A stretch of DNA of 64,000 nucleotides from Dipetalonema caudispina (Eukaryota > Nematoda > Chromadorea > Rhabditida > Onchocercidae): contig JABVXV010000035.1 of the NCBI GenBank assembly GCA_013365325.1, positions 310,001 through 374,000 of the forward strand, written 5' to 3'. Each line of letters opens with the position of its first letter. The stretch's first letter is position 1. Positions 13,301-25,211 of this stretch are shown here, piece by piece. The position numbers and the translations under genes are program-made. The notes under the pieces were generated by a model. It saw nothing but the letters and a program-made list of their open reading frames with translations, was not told the origin of the DNA and did no database searches.

Positions 13301-13923
13301 AACCATCCCTTTGGCTCATTCCTAATTGTATTAACAGTGCTTTTTTCTCGTCCAAATTTTATATCAAATTAGGAATTCGAAAAGGTAGAAATAAAGACAG
13401 ACATCTTACCGTCTATTACATGAGACGATAAATTTGCATGGTGGGTCCCGCTATCGAATAAAACGATCAGAGCATTGTTTTGTAGCAGACAGGTAATGAT
13501 TGTTTTGTTGAGGGCAGGAGGAGGAGTCTGTCTTGTGTTGTACGTTGGACGTTTTGACGTGTTGGTTTCACGTACTTATAACAGCAACTCAAGTTGTTTT
13601 GGCTGATCCATCTTTAAATTTTGCGCAGTTAAACCCTTTTTAATAATCTTCATATTTTTCGTTGTTAAGCTATTTAAATTTCCTGCACATTACGCTGTTC
13701 TTATTCAGTTCTTTCTACAACTGAAACATAATCAAAAAAAAACCTTATTACTGAACTAGTGGTCTAAAATCTCTCAGCGTAAATAAAAATGACCCTTTTT
13801 TCTGCCACTGTATTAATTGAAGCGGTTATATGAAAAATTGATTGGAAAGTAAAACATATGGTAATTTTACTATATTTTTCTTGTCGAATAAACATTCATT
13901 TTAATATTGAATATACATTAAGA
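10385..13923. other. Intergenic region between MAM-module gene and UPF2
   Basis: About 3.5 kb of AT-rich DNA without a supportable gene. The 3' UTR and poly(A) signal of the MAM-module gene occupy the left end, and the UPF2 promoter should lie in the right end. A somewhat GC-richer stretch at about 13400-13580, with short GT-rich and AGGAGG-rich pieces, could belong to that promoter, but no specific element is recognised. Confidence 0.6.
10429..10434 (+). terminator. AATAAA polyadenylation signal
   Basis: A canonical AATAAA lies 45 bases after the TAA stop of the MAM-module gene, the usual distance for a short nematode 3' UTR. Confidence 0.6.
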
Positions 13924-14163
13924 ATGGATAATATAATGGAAGAACGTTTACAAATCTATATACAAGAAGTAGAGAATAGAATGAAATGTCAGCTTGATGA
14001 TCGGAAAAAATTAGAAGATGCTGTACCATTGTCCGAAGGACAGCTTCGAAAAATGGACAGTGCGCTGAAGCGAACGACAGCTTTTATGAAAAAATTGAAA
14101 AATATTGGTTGCGTACAACTAACATCGATTTTGCAAGATATGGATAAAGTAGGTTATCTAGCT

Positions 14164-14196
<33 letters not shown>

Positions 14197-17100
14197 ATTT
14201 ATAGTACTAATGTTGCATACCCGATTCATTCGCCTCCTTAAAAAAGGAGGGATGTCAAGTTGTCTCTGTATTTGTTTCTGTCGAGTTGCCTCGGCGCTCA
14301 TCCTGGATAGTGGTTCGACTCAACACTGATATACGCAACATGCATTGGGCCTTTCTGTTTACTATTCCATCTGTTAGACAATAGTTGGATAACTAACACA
14401 GTGGCAACAATTAAGTTGTTGGAAATCTTTATTTTTCTTTCTGTGTTTCTCTCTTAAATTGCAAAAATTTGTAAGAGAAGTAGTATCGTTGATTTCGTTG
14501 AATTTTTTCCAGGTTAATTTGTCAAAGTTCGTGGAAGAAATGGCTATGACGATTGCGGAAGCAAAAATAAAATATAGCGAAGTACAAGCTGTTGTAACAG
14601 TTTGTGTGCATTTATCGTGTTATTATGCAGAATTCTCTTCACTCTTGCTTCTGGAGTTCCGCAAACTGTTGCCATTAAAGCGAAGTGACAAAATCCAAAA
14701 TCCTTCAAAGTTACGCGTCGATATCAGGTTTCATTTTTTTTTAAATAATTGGTATAATTATTGATAAATTCATGACATGGCAGATCCTTATTTTCGTACC
14801 TGTGCTTAAATTTATTACCTCTAGTAGTCGTTTTTTGAATTAAATTTTTTGTGGTTGATTAAGATATTACAATATTACGATGGTACGAATTGCACATTTA
14901 CCCACGCGAATTTTATTTAATTGCTAATTAAGAAAGCTTACCAAATTGAAGTTATTGTTCGTAAAATGTATCGTGTTTCAGATTGCTGGGAGAACTGTGC
15001 CTTCGCGGTGTTTTTGGAAAAGAAGGCGTTCAGTTGCTGGGTTCTGCAGTTTCATTCCTTACACTTACTGACAAAACGGAACATATCAACATTCCAATTT
15101 TATTGCCGTTCTGTAAAGCCATGAATGTGGATTTACTTGGCTTACATCCTTACTCAATGAAACAGGTATTCATTAGCGCTATTCATTGTATTGAAAAGCG
15201 AAACACATATTTTACATTAAATTACCACTTATAAGTTGAGATTTCTGGTCGTTTCGTGATAAGGTACCACCGTGGTTTCCAAAAAGGGTTGTCTGTGCAA
15301 ATCAGACTACTCCATCAGTCTTATCAACTGGCCAAAGTTTCTGTTTAAAATGGTGAGGTGTCAACACCTTCACTGCAAGCATGAAGCCATGAGTTGGATA
15401 CATCTATCACGCGCACTTTGTGTCATAAAAATCCGTATTATAAAGGCTATTCTTCATTGTTGGGCAGTTAATTGCGGTAATATTGGTGTTGCTCATAATA
15501 ATTCTGACTTTGAGTTTTACTCAGTTATCACGGAATAACTAGAATTGATATTTTTAATAAAAATATCGTTTTGTAGGCTGCATCATCTGCAAATATTAAG
15601 TTACCAGAAACGTCAGTAATATCTGTTGATCATAAGAAAACATTTGCTCAGCTTCTTCTGGATTATCGCTCATCTCTGGTGGACCATATAAAACAGGCAA
15701 GCTAATTTAATGAAACCGTTACATCCTAGAGAAATTGACACCTTTTTCAAAAATTACTTTGAATTATGAAAATTGGATTTTGATGAGGTGCATGAAAGAA
15801 GTGATATAAACTAGGTGGTCTTTGTAGGACTTGCTTGAAATGAATCAGTTGCTTCTTTCGATAAAACGCCAGACACGAACGCGGGGGGATGCTTCTGCTG
15901 AAGACCGAAATCATCTGGAAGAAACGCGTGCACGCTACGAGAAGATTTTAACAAGTGGAACTCAGCTCAGTGAATATTTGGGTGTTGAGATGGAAGTAAT
16001 GAAAGAAGAGCAGGTCATTCTAACCCTTAAATTTTAAAATTCCCGGTTTATTTGAGGTTATAATTTATAAATGGTTAAAATGTGTACTTAAAGTTAGGAA
16101 AAAATTTCGCATTCGATAGACTGGAATTCGCAAGCTAAATCTGTATATGACTATGTATTTCTTGATATTATCATTCTTATCGTGTAATAAATGTGAAATA
16201 GAGCGAAGATGAAGAGGAAGAAGTTTCTGCGTTAGCACTCAGCCGTGCGTTACAAGAAGGAACCATTACTATATGGCCAGATGAAGACACTCGACAATTT
16301 TATGAAACAAGAATGGAGCTTCGACAGCTTGTTCCGGCTATTCTATTTCAGGTAATTTTCATGTATTTTAGTATAAGCGATGGAGATGAAAATTTGACTG
16401 AATGGGTCAATCAGTGCAACATTTCTTCGAGCAGATGCTGAACCGCGCAGCTGACATAGCTAAGCGTAGCATTCTCAGAAAGATGGTATAGGGCCTTGCT
16501 ATTTCATTGTCTGAACCAAATAGTATTCAGTCTGTTTTAGTTCCTACCAAGCATTGGAGGATCTTTTAAGCATAATTATTTTCAATCCCACGTTGCTGGA
16601 AAGCTCCTCGAAAAAAAAAATCATTAACTGTATGCGACTGGTTCTTGAGAAGCACCATGCATTTTAAGAACCACCTCCCATCATTTATTTTCTAGGAATC
16701 GGAACAACGGACTTTAGATCTAGTTGAAGGGAAGATTGAAGATGTTGATCTAAGTGGTTTAGATACAATTGCTGAAGAAGCTGAAGATGAGGGTGATGAT
16801 CACAGTGAAGGTTTATTTTTTAAATTTCTTTTATTGGCTTGGAAATTATAATGCCCAAAAGCATTTAACTCTAAATCTAAATGAGGGATAATGGTCTATT
16901 TCTCCTGTCCATCTTACAATATAACTAATTTACAAGGGAAAAATCGAGTTTAGATTCCATTAGTCATACTTGGCGTAAGAAATTTTTCTCAACTAATTAA
17001 ATAAAAATTATCGAAACACCATGATTTGGGGTTGTAATTTCCGACTTTTTGCATTTCTTTGTGCATATTTATCTTTTCCATTTATATTATTTCTTGGTTA

Positions 17101-20100
17101 TTACTTACCACAGTAAAAAATTCCTTGTAAATTTTTTTAGGTGTCGATGATGAAGAGACAAAAATGGATTTGAATGAAGTGGATCCATCAGTTGCAGTGA
17201 ATCGTATTGAACCGCCAAAAATATCTGGACAGGATTTGAAGCTCATGATGATTGCATTTATGGAACAGCTTCCATGGCTGATCAACAGAGATTTGATCGA
17301 CAAAGCTGCACTTGACTTTGTTACGAATCTCAACACCAAAAACAATAGAAAAAAACTCTGTCAAAGTAAAATTTTTGGATTTCTAAATGAATTTTTGTAA
17401 TTCTTGAGAATAGGTAATCACATCGTTGACATGAACGATATTATGTAAGAGTTTAATTCATACTAACTGAAGCGTTTTGAAATAATTCATTTGAAGTCTA
17501 CCATACACTTTATTTCTACTAATTCAGTTATTGTTCAGTGATGCTGGAACAATATCGAAATCGGTTAGATTTGTTGCCATTCTATGGGCGTCTGGTGGCA
17601 ACGTTGGAACCAGTTATGCCTGATTTGGCTCTTGAACTTTCGCATTCATTACTTCAGCAGTTTAGAGCAGCTGTTCAGAATAAGAAAAAACAGCGTGTTG
17701 ACTCGAAAATAAGATGTGCTCGGTTTATCTCTGAACTGGTTTGTGTTTGATATATTCCATGCATTTCGGTCCATTGTGTAACTGATCCTAGTATTTTGAG
17801 ATCCAATAGATTTGTGCTGATTCATGATACAGTGGATTTGTGCTTTGAAGTATCATTTTCACTGGAAGAAATGATAATGCCTTTAATGAAAAAAGTGGTA
17901 GTTTTTTGCTAATAAAATTTGCCTTTCCAATAAACTTTCAGTTTCGCGGCACATATGGTTTTGATTTAGGTGAAGTTTGGAATCATACCGAAAGGCGAAG
18001 GCCTTTCTTGTTTGCGAATGGTACTTTTTGATTTTCGTGGTCATAACATCGATATGTGCTGTGCAATGGTTGATGCAATGGGACAGTTTTTATATCGTTC
18101 AACAGATAGTCATGGAAAAATGAAAATTTTACTTGGAGTTATGATGAAGAAACGTGACCGTATTAATGATCCACGCCAGCAGGTAAAAGTAATGTTTTTT
18201 TTGGGGATTTTGGATCTTGTTGAAAAATCTGTCCACCCTTTCAAGATTGATCGTGTTATAGATTTCTCATTCTTTCCTTTATTGTTATGTACCTTTAATA
18301 CTTATATCAAAAGAAAGACATAATTGCAGAAATTGTTTCACATGCAATCACTAATTTTGGGCTTCACTTTTACGTTTTTGTATTTTTAGATGCTGATAGA
18401 TAATGCGTTCTACACTTGTATCCCACCATCAGTGGAAGAAAAACCAAAGTCTGCAAGCGATCCATTTCAAGACTTTATACGTTATTTGATAAGCAATTTA
18501 TCACGTTACCGAGTGGAAATAACTGTACGATGCCTCAGGAAATTGGACTGGTCTGATCCTGTTTGCGCTAGTTAGTTTATTTTGGTTCAGAAAACATGCA
18601 TTACCTTAGGGGATGAGCATGATTATTTTTAACTTCAAATGTTACATGGAATTAGGAAATAGAAGCTGATAAAAAAATACCATTTGAAGCGGGATCATCG
18701 TGGAAGAATCGATTATTAAAAGGAAGGTTTGGTGATGAATATTACGCTCTTATGTTAGTTCATGATATTCAATATATTTAGATTATGCGGTTGAGTGCCT
18801 CAGTAATCCATCTCTGCCACGGTACAATAATGTGCCATACCTTGCTTCACTTATAGCAGCGCTTTCATCATGTCATGATTGGATCGGTAAGTTTTCATTC
18901 AGTAAAAGACTGCAACGAGTTTGACATTACACTTCATTAAGCTGAATATTTTAACTTATCATAGTCATATTCATCGATACTCTAAGTTCTGGCTTGTGTA
19001 CTGCATTAGGCATTAATTTCAATAAGGGTTTTAAGGTATTCGAGTACTCGACGCAACGCTTGAGGATATTCGCATCGCTTTAGAATTAAACAGTCCATCT
19101 CTTAATCAAAGCACAGTGCTGTCAGTGATATTTTTGGGTCAACTGTATAATTATAGTGTTTGCGACTCTCCCGTTATATTTAAGGTATTTTAGGAAAGTC
19201 ATCTTATTTTTTTCAGTCATAATGCAATGAGACAGGAAATATACTAAAAATATTCGTGCTGTATTTGTTCATTGCTATAATAATGTTTGTACCTCAGCTG
19301 AACGAAACTCGACTTGCAAACGCTTATCGCGTTGTAAGGATGTTAATCGCTGATTGGTGTAGAAATATAACAAGGGATGTATTTGTCGAGAATTTTCTAT
19401 GCAAACTAAAACACATAGAATTGCATGTTAGTAAATGATGGACTGCTTAAATTCTCGGTAATACAGTTAGTGAATGAGACGTTTCATGATTGATACCGAC
19501 CTAAAATTTACTATTTAGACTTTATATCAGTTGATCACCTTTGGTGCTTTCGATCCATTACTGGATGACTGGAACAATCTAACACGAATTGGTCTTGTAT
19601 GCGAATTACTTCTAGTCTGTGGCGAATATTTTAATGCTGGTTCAGCTAAGAAAAAATTGGATTGTTTCTTAGCATACTTTTACCGTTATTTGTTGGCTAA
19701 GGAAGAGGCATTCAAAGTTCGCGATATTGTTTTTCCTAAGAATGTATGTTGATACTATTTATTCTTATAATTCTCAAACTTCATCAAATTTTGCTAACTT
19801 ATTCTTGAATAAGTTTGTCATTCTAACATTCAAGGTGCGTTTTCGTGTGGAAGAGATGACTGATTATGTACGAAAAGGCGCGAAAATCCCAGAATCCTTT
19901 GAAGAAGCACAAGGAGCTGTTGATGAAATCCAGCAACAGTACAGAAAAGTGGTATTATTTTTACTTATTTCAAAAAATACTCTTTGTAAAATTCATCACT
20001 GAGTGATTAAAACTAAACTATCTGCAGACATTTTTCTCCCTTCAATTAAATGCTGTTGAAGTTTAGGTGCCTCCATTCTGTAGTCAACTCATACATCATT

Positions 20101-23100
20101 TTTAAACAACTTGTTCGACCATGCATCCTCTAAACTTTAGTTTAGAATTTTAATTATTAAGAATGTCCGCTATGGATATTAGTGAGGAGTTTTCTGGTAA
20201 ATTCTTTATTTTCTTAGATCTGATAATTAGGGATCTTGATTCCCAAAATAATGATAGGAAAGTGTTAGGAAATTGCGGATGCTTATAAATTTTCAGTCCA
20301 TGACTTGTCGATGCACATTTCCTTTAGTTGCTTTTATAAAATAGAATCAGTACTCTGTTCTCAAACTTTCCCCAAAAATATTGCATGTTATCCAGTGCAT
20401 TAATTTTAATTATCAAATCAATCGTATCCTTCTCAAACTCAAGCACATGGGCTACATAGTTTTTAAGACATGAGATTTAATTTGTTGGTTGGCGAATTTA
20501 ACCGAATTTCCCCTGCAAAATTGCAATTTGACCGCATTTATGAAAATAATTAATATTCGAGACACTCTCTCATAGTTTTGATGAATGTTTGCATAAAAGA
20601 GATGAATTTCTATTAACTTTAGTCCGTATTATAGTGCTAAATTGCATTTGGACTTACCCATTTTACAATCTTTAACTCATAAATTAAAATTGCAAGTTTT
20701 ATGCAGAAAGGAAAAGCCTGAAAAATTGAAGAGAAAAATGCAAGTGCTAGAAATATAAAGGAAATCATAGTGAAGGAAATCGCTAGTAAAACTTTGCATA
20801 TCCAAGGATTTTCTAAAACATATATCTGTTTAGGTAGATGCAGCATGTAACGGGAATATAGCTCAGCAAACAGAAGAAGAGATAATGGATGAAGAGGAAG
20901 AAGAACCAAGGAAGATAAATTGTATCGTTGATGCTGGTGGAGACGAGGATATCAATAGCAGGTTTGTGACAGAGATTTCACTGAACATAGTACTTGTTCC
21001 AGTCTTCGAGTATTTGATGTACAAGCCGATTTATGAGCATTATTTTAGCAATTTTATCAAGTCTGAGATTTCTTAGATTTGTCTTAATTTAACGCAGTCT
21101 AAATGAAATAATTATCTGACAATAGTCACATCAGTTGTATGAAGTTGATTATGAATTTCTTGAGTTCAAATTGGCATAGCTGAATTTTCATCATCTACCC
21201 AGCAGAGCAGAATTCGTGCTTTTAATATGGCATTTTTGTGAAAAAGCATCTTTATGTCGTAAGAAAAATTAAAATATTCCAATATAGTCAAGTTATGCCA
21301 GATTGGATCTTTTGGGCTTGTCGGCTAATATGGGACATACTTCTGTACTTGATAACTATTTTTTTTTTCATATGTTGAAGAAACTTAGGTAGATATTTTA
21401 ACAACGGTGAGTGCTTTTTGATGAAGAAAAAATAAAGTGTGCAGTCAGTGCATCATCTCTTATAAGCTGTTGAGTTGCAGCAATTAAAAATTTGAAAGGA
21501 TTGGTACTAAGTTGAAGAATTAAGTTTCTTGTTCAACTTTACTGAGAGGTCTCCTTGATGATTGTATGTGAGACCCCTAGAATTTGAACTGAATTTATCA
21601 ACTTTGTGCATCGAATGTGATGGTTAAGCACATAAGAATCGAAAGCTAGGCCAACATATCGATTCTTATTCATCCCTATATCAACATTTTTTATCAGTTC
21701 GCTGGATATGTTTCTGAAACAAAATTTCCAAGAAATTTACACTTTTCAACCATAATCGGAGTAGTTTTTCTTTGTAACATATATACATATATATATGTAT
21801 ATAGTATATATATATATATATATAATGGCGAGAAAGATGGTTAAGAATATTAAGTCCTGAAAGTTCATCGAACGGGTTGGGGTGATAGAGAAAAAAGTGG
21901 GAAGATGCCAAATAAAAGTTCTGCTGAAAATTGGTAGCGTAATTAAATATTTGTTTCCTTAGTAACTGTCTGAGGATTTAATTTTTTTAGAAAATAATTT
22001 CATTTTACTAAATCATGAGTAGGAGCAATTAGAAATTTCGAATTGATTTAGAAGGATTTATACAATATTGGGGTGGTCAATATGATCATAACATAGTTTA
22101 CAGGTGTAACTAAAACGCTATCAATACGGTGACTTCATGAAAAAGAACGAAACAAATGACTCCCATTACATTACACTATGAGTATTTGATTAAAATCGCC
22201 GTCTTATAATATCTAGTGATGTAATATCTAAATATCTTAACCGGAAGTTAACAGCATCTACTGAAACTTCAAAAAGTTATTGGTCTCAAGATCGGAATTT
22301 TCATATCTTTTGATATACAATGAAAATAAGGACTTTATTCCCTCTTACTGCACGGATAAAGTGCTTTTAAGATTTATTCATAAATTTAAAGCTTAGAAAG
22401 GAGTTATTTGCAGCAAGAATTATTAGTAAACCTCTATCATTATAACTCAGATGTCATTATCATCATTTAATATTAATCAGACTTAATATCTTCCCTTTCC
22501 TGGTTGAAAACTATGCTTAACTGAAATCTTTCGTATGAATTTAATCAGTACTAAAAATTATGTTTTAGCCCAAAAAAGATACATATAATTTGTTGCAGTG
22601 AAGAGATTGTTGTATCAATTTATGATGAAAATGAAAGCGTTCGTGTGCATACAAATCGTGTTCTCCTACCCGAAGACGAAATGTTTGTGCGTCAACTTGA
22701 GCAAATAATTGCAGAAACGATGCAGGCAAGCTATATCATTCTATGCTTATTGATCCTTTTTGATTTACATTTCGAAGCGGCAGTAAGATACTTAGAAATA
22801 TTTTGAGATGGATAAGTTTTTGCTTAACGAATACCTAAACAGTGATTACATTCAATGAAATGGTTACACAAGATAGAACAGTTAGCCTCATTCAGAATAT
22901 TGCAGCCTTAGCAGGCTGCAATTTGTTTATGTGAGGAGCGATACATTAAATAACCGGATATTCTCAGTATTACGATGAGAAATGGAAAGCCAGCTAATAT
23001 TGATTTTATAGAAAAAACGTAAGAAAGATATGGAATGAAGTGGGAAATAGCTTTAATTATAAAGACTGAATATTTGTATGATTCCATCTTAAAATTACGC

Positions 23101-24133
23101 GCGTTTGTCGTCCAGTCCTTTTTTCTTGTTTTAATTCTTGTTATAAATACATTTTGCAAAAAGAGAAGAGAAAATTATTTTCAACTTGTCGATAAATACA
23201 AGTTAGGTCATTTCATTGAACTTAATTCATTGAAGCGATATTTTCTCATTACGAAGACAATATACTCACCAACTCACTTATAAAATTTAATAATAACGAC
23301 ATTGTGATGCGAACCAGTTTTTTTTGTCGATATCGATGGGGGCTTTTGTATGTTGTTCTTCATGTGTGAAGTAATATTGCTTCATCGATCCATTAGGGCT
23401 GAAAATTTTGTTGCAGTTCGAAACTTTATCACGAATATTTTATTTTACTTTAATGTTTGTCGTAGTATTTCTTCGTCAAAGCCAAACTGAATAACTGTTT
23501 TACAGAGTAGGGCAAATGCCGTAAGTGTACCAGTTTCGGAAATAGTGGTACCGACATCTGCACGTCAAAAATTTCATAGAAGCGTTGCATTTGGTATGTT
23601 TTTTATTGGTTATAAGTAATTTTCACATTATTCACTTCAAAGCAACATTACAGGATGGCTTCCTATGTTCGAGTCAGAGCTACGCCTGGCATCTCCTTCA
23701 TTTTAATATGTCCTTGTAGTTAGACTCTCGAATAATATCACTGGATTAACATTTATGATATTTTAGATATAGGCGGTCGTAGTGCTAAATCTGATGATAT
23801 ATCAAAGTCAGGAACGGAAACGAGGATGGCGATTTTAACGCGTGGAAAAGGAAATAAAACGGTAAGTTGGATTTTTTTTCCTTGTGTCATTAGAATTTTT
23901 GGTCAGTGGTCGCTATTTTTTGTTTGCCAATCATCTAACATTGATTTGAGATATAAGGAAGTGTAACTGTTCAGGTGCTGAAAGCGATAGCAATGGATGC
24001 GCCGAGTTTCTTGACGGAAACGTGGAATGCACAGCGGGAGAAAGAACGTAAAGAATTAACCGCTCACAAGCACATAACGCTGAGTATGAATGAGCGCATG
24101 ATGATGGATGATGATGAATCTTTATCAGAATAA
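13924..24133 (+). CDS. smg-3: UPF2 / regulator of nonsense transcripts 2, 20 exons
   Basis: Exons: 13924-14148, 14513-14727, 14982-15165, 15577-15696, 15828-16013, 16202-16351, 16696-16810, 17141-17365, 17539-17738, 17970-18182, 18390-18570, 18782-18886, 19036-19184, 19519-19743, 19835-19951, 20834-20961, 22599-22725, 23506-23593, 23767-23861, 23975-24133 (TAA). The phases all agree and give 1068 residues, close to other UPF2 proteins. UPF2 is the cytoplasmic scaffold of nonsense-mediated decay that bridges UPF1 and UPF3. Visible in order: MIF4G-1 (about residues 60-250, KLRVDIRLLGELCLRGVFG), MIF4G-2 (about 420-640, RLDLLPFYGRLVATLEP), MIF4G-3 (about 650-860, SVIFLGQLYNYSV and FNAGSAKKKLDCFLAYF), an acidic linker (EEEIMDEEEEEP), and the C-terminal UPF1-binding region (MAILTRGKGNK to SLSE). 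Introns 4 and 17 appear to be GC-AG. ATG 13924 is chosen because homology starts soon after; an in-frame ATG lies at 13858. The exon 15 end could be 19948. Confidence 0.93.
14166..14195 (+). repeat. Poly(T) tract, 30 bases, in UPF2 intron 1
   Basis: An uninterrupted run of 30 T lies 17 bases after the exon 1 donor. Read on the minus strand it is a poly(A) tail preceded by 14196-14400, which is GC-richer than other introns here, so a minus-strand retroposed insert is possible. Confidence 0.9.
14233..14250. repeat. Perfect hairpin, 7-bp stem with AAAA loop
   Basis: CCTCCTT and AAGGAGG are exact reverse complements separated by four A. The hairpin lies in UPF2 intron 1, beside the 30-base T tract. 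Confidence 0.85.
15697..15827 (+). other. GC-AG intron 4 of UPF2
   Basis: The exon ends ATAAAACAG and the intron begins GCAAGC. No GT donor is available: reading through gives an in-frame TAA after two codons, and the next exon (GACTTGCTTGAAATG) continues the UPF2 alignment in phase 0. CAG|GCAAG is the usual form of GC donors. Confidence 0.85.
19298..19426 (+). other. Possible cassette exon inside UPF2 intron 13
   Basis: An acceptor (ACCTCAG) is followed by 43 open codons in phase 0 (LNETRLANAYRVVRMLIADW and onward) with two possible donors, GAT|GTATTT at 19378 (81 bases) and CAT|GTTAGT at 19426 (129 bases). Both preserve frame. Flanking exons 13 and 14 join perfectly without it and match UPF2 contiguously, so if it is used it is alternative. 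The stretch is less AT-rich than the rest of the intron. Confidence 0.25.
21779..21824. repeat. (TA)n microsatellite
   Basis: Nearly pure TA repeat with one ACAT and two GT/AG interruptions, inside the 1.6-kb intron 16 of UPF2. Confidence 0.95.
22726..23505 (+). other. Probable GC-AG intron 17 of UPF2
   Basis: Exon 17 ends ATGCAG followed by GCAAGCTA, the same eight bases as the donor of intron 4. The acceptor TTTTACAG at 23505 joins in phase 0. A GT donor (GTAAGA, intron starting 22783) also exists in phase 0 and would add 19 hydrophobic residues, which the UPF2 family does not show here. Confidence 0.65.
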
Positions 24134-24611
24134 GATGCATCTCGTTTGTGTTACTAATACTGAAATTTAACCTTCAATGGACCGGATGATGTCCACCGAA
24201 TCGCCGATACTCAGTAGCCAAACATCTGGACCAACTGGAATGAAAGGCATCACCAATCGAAATTCAAGAAATTTTGGGCACTCTGGTCGCTGAAGCTTGT
24301 GCAGCCTCATGCCGAAATCGATCACTAACGCTTCAACACGAATCCATCATTTATTTCGAATTATGTAATATATTGTATTCGTTATGCAAAATTTTCGGCA
24401 AAATACGTTCTTTCTCATAATTGTTGCTTCAGTCGATTATTTCGCACCGTTTTGTACTTTTTTTTCAAGTATAATTAAGGCAGTTGATTTGCGCTAAAAA
24501 CAGTCAAAATGTTTGTTTCCGGGTAGAAAACGATCAGGAATACTCTTTACAAGAAATATTTCCAGGAATTTGTTATCGTAATAGTCGAAGGCTTGATAAA
24601 GCTAATGCTAT

Positions 24612-25211
24612 TCAAGTGATATTGTTGTAAATATAAAAAATTACAAGTAAGCAGATTAGAATATTAATGTCTGACGCTTTATCAATTCGCAATAAGTATG
24701 CCCTTATTGCTGTGTTACATCTGTCGAAAGTGCATACACACACGCGTTGCAGTACACGTCGTTCCTGTACCGTGTCCAGTTGAACGTTACGTGTTAAAGT
24801 TCGAACATTTTCACATGCTGTATGTTGGAAATATTCTTGTCGATCGCATCCAGCACCAATCCAATATAGGCCATCGCCTTTAATATTCATCGTTATCGTT
24901 ACGCAAACATCTTGGTCCCGGTCACATCTTATTGATTCCATGGAACAGCTTGGACGCGGTAGTTGTGCGGTAATGCGGAATTTATCAAGCTGAATAGCAT
25001 CTTGGTGATTGGTACTGCTGGTTGTGCATGTCATACAGGTAAGGGCGGAGCAGGTGCTCACTATTTGAAGCAGTACGAATATTGTTGTGGTGTTGTCGAT
25101 TGATGAAACCAATTTCAAATTTGAGTTTGAGCTATTCAGTCGTTTTTGCTGCTGATGGTGGTGGTGCATGAGTAGGCAAAGAATTGAAGTGTGGGTAGTT
25201 GGAACAAACAT
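24612..25211 (-). CDS. Ly-6/three-finger-like cell-surface protein
   Basis: A single open frame of 199 codons from ATG to TGA without introns. A hydrophobic segment (IFVLLQIVSTCSA, about residues 45-57) precedes a ten-cysteine module that starts LTCMTC and ends CVCTFDRCNTA. The opening CxxC and the closing C-x-x-x-x-CN are the hallmark of Ly-6/uPAR three-finger domains. The C-terminus is hydrophobic (INILICLLVIFYIY), consistent with a GPI-attachment signal or a membrane anchor. Such proteins act outside the cell as receptor or channel modulators; the partner here is unknown. The 40 residues before the hydrophobic segment are unusual for a signal peptide, and include a HHHHQQQ run, so the true start may differ. 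The gene is tail to tail with UPF2, whose stop is 479 bases away. Confidence 0.7.
   Translation of the reverse strand: MFVPTTHTSILCLLMHHHHQQQKRLNSSNSNLKLVSSIDNTTTIFVLLQIVSTCSALTCMTCTTSSTNHQDAIQLDKFRITAQLPRPSCSMESIRCDRDQDVCVTITMNIKGDGLYWIGAGCDRQEYFQHTACENVRTLTRNVQLDTVQERRVLQRVCVCTFDRCNTAIRAYLLRIDKASDINILICLLVIFYIYNNIT

Noticed and set aside
18655..18781. Extra open stretch (SSWKNRLLKGRFGDEYYALM) inside UPF2 intron 11
   Set aside because: Its phase is incompatible with both flanking exons, which already join in phase 1 and match UPF2 contiguously.
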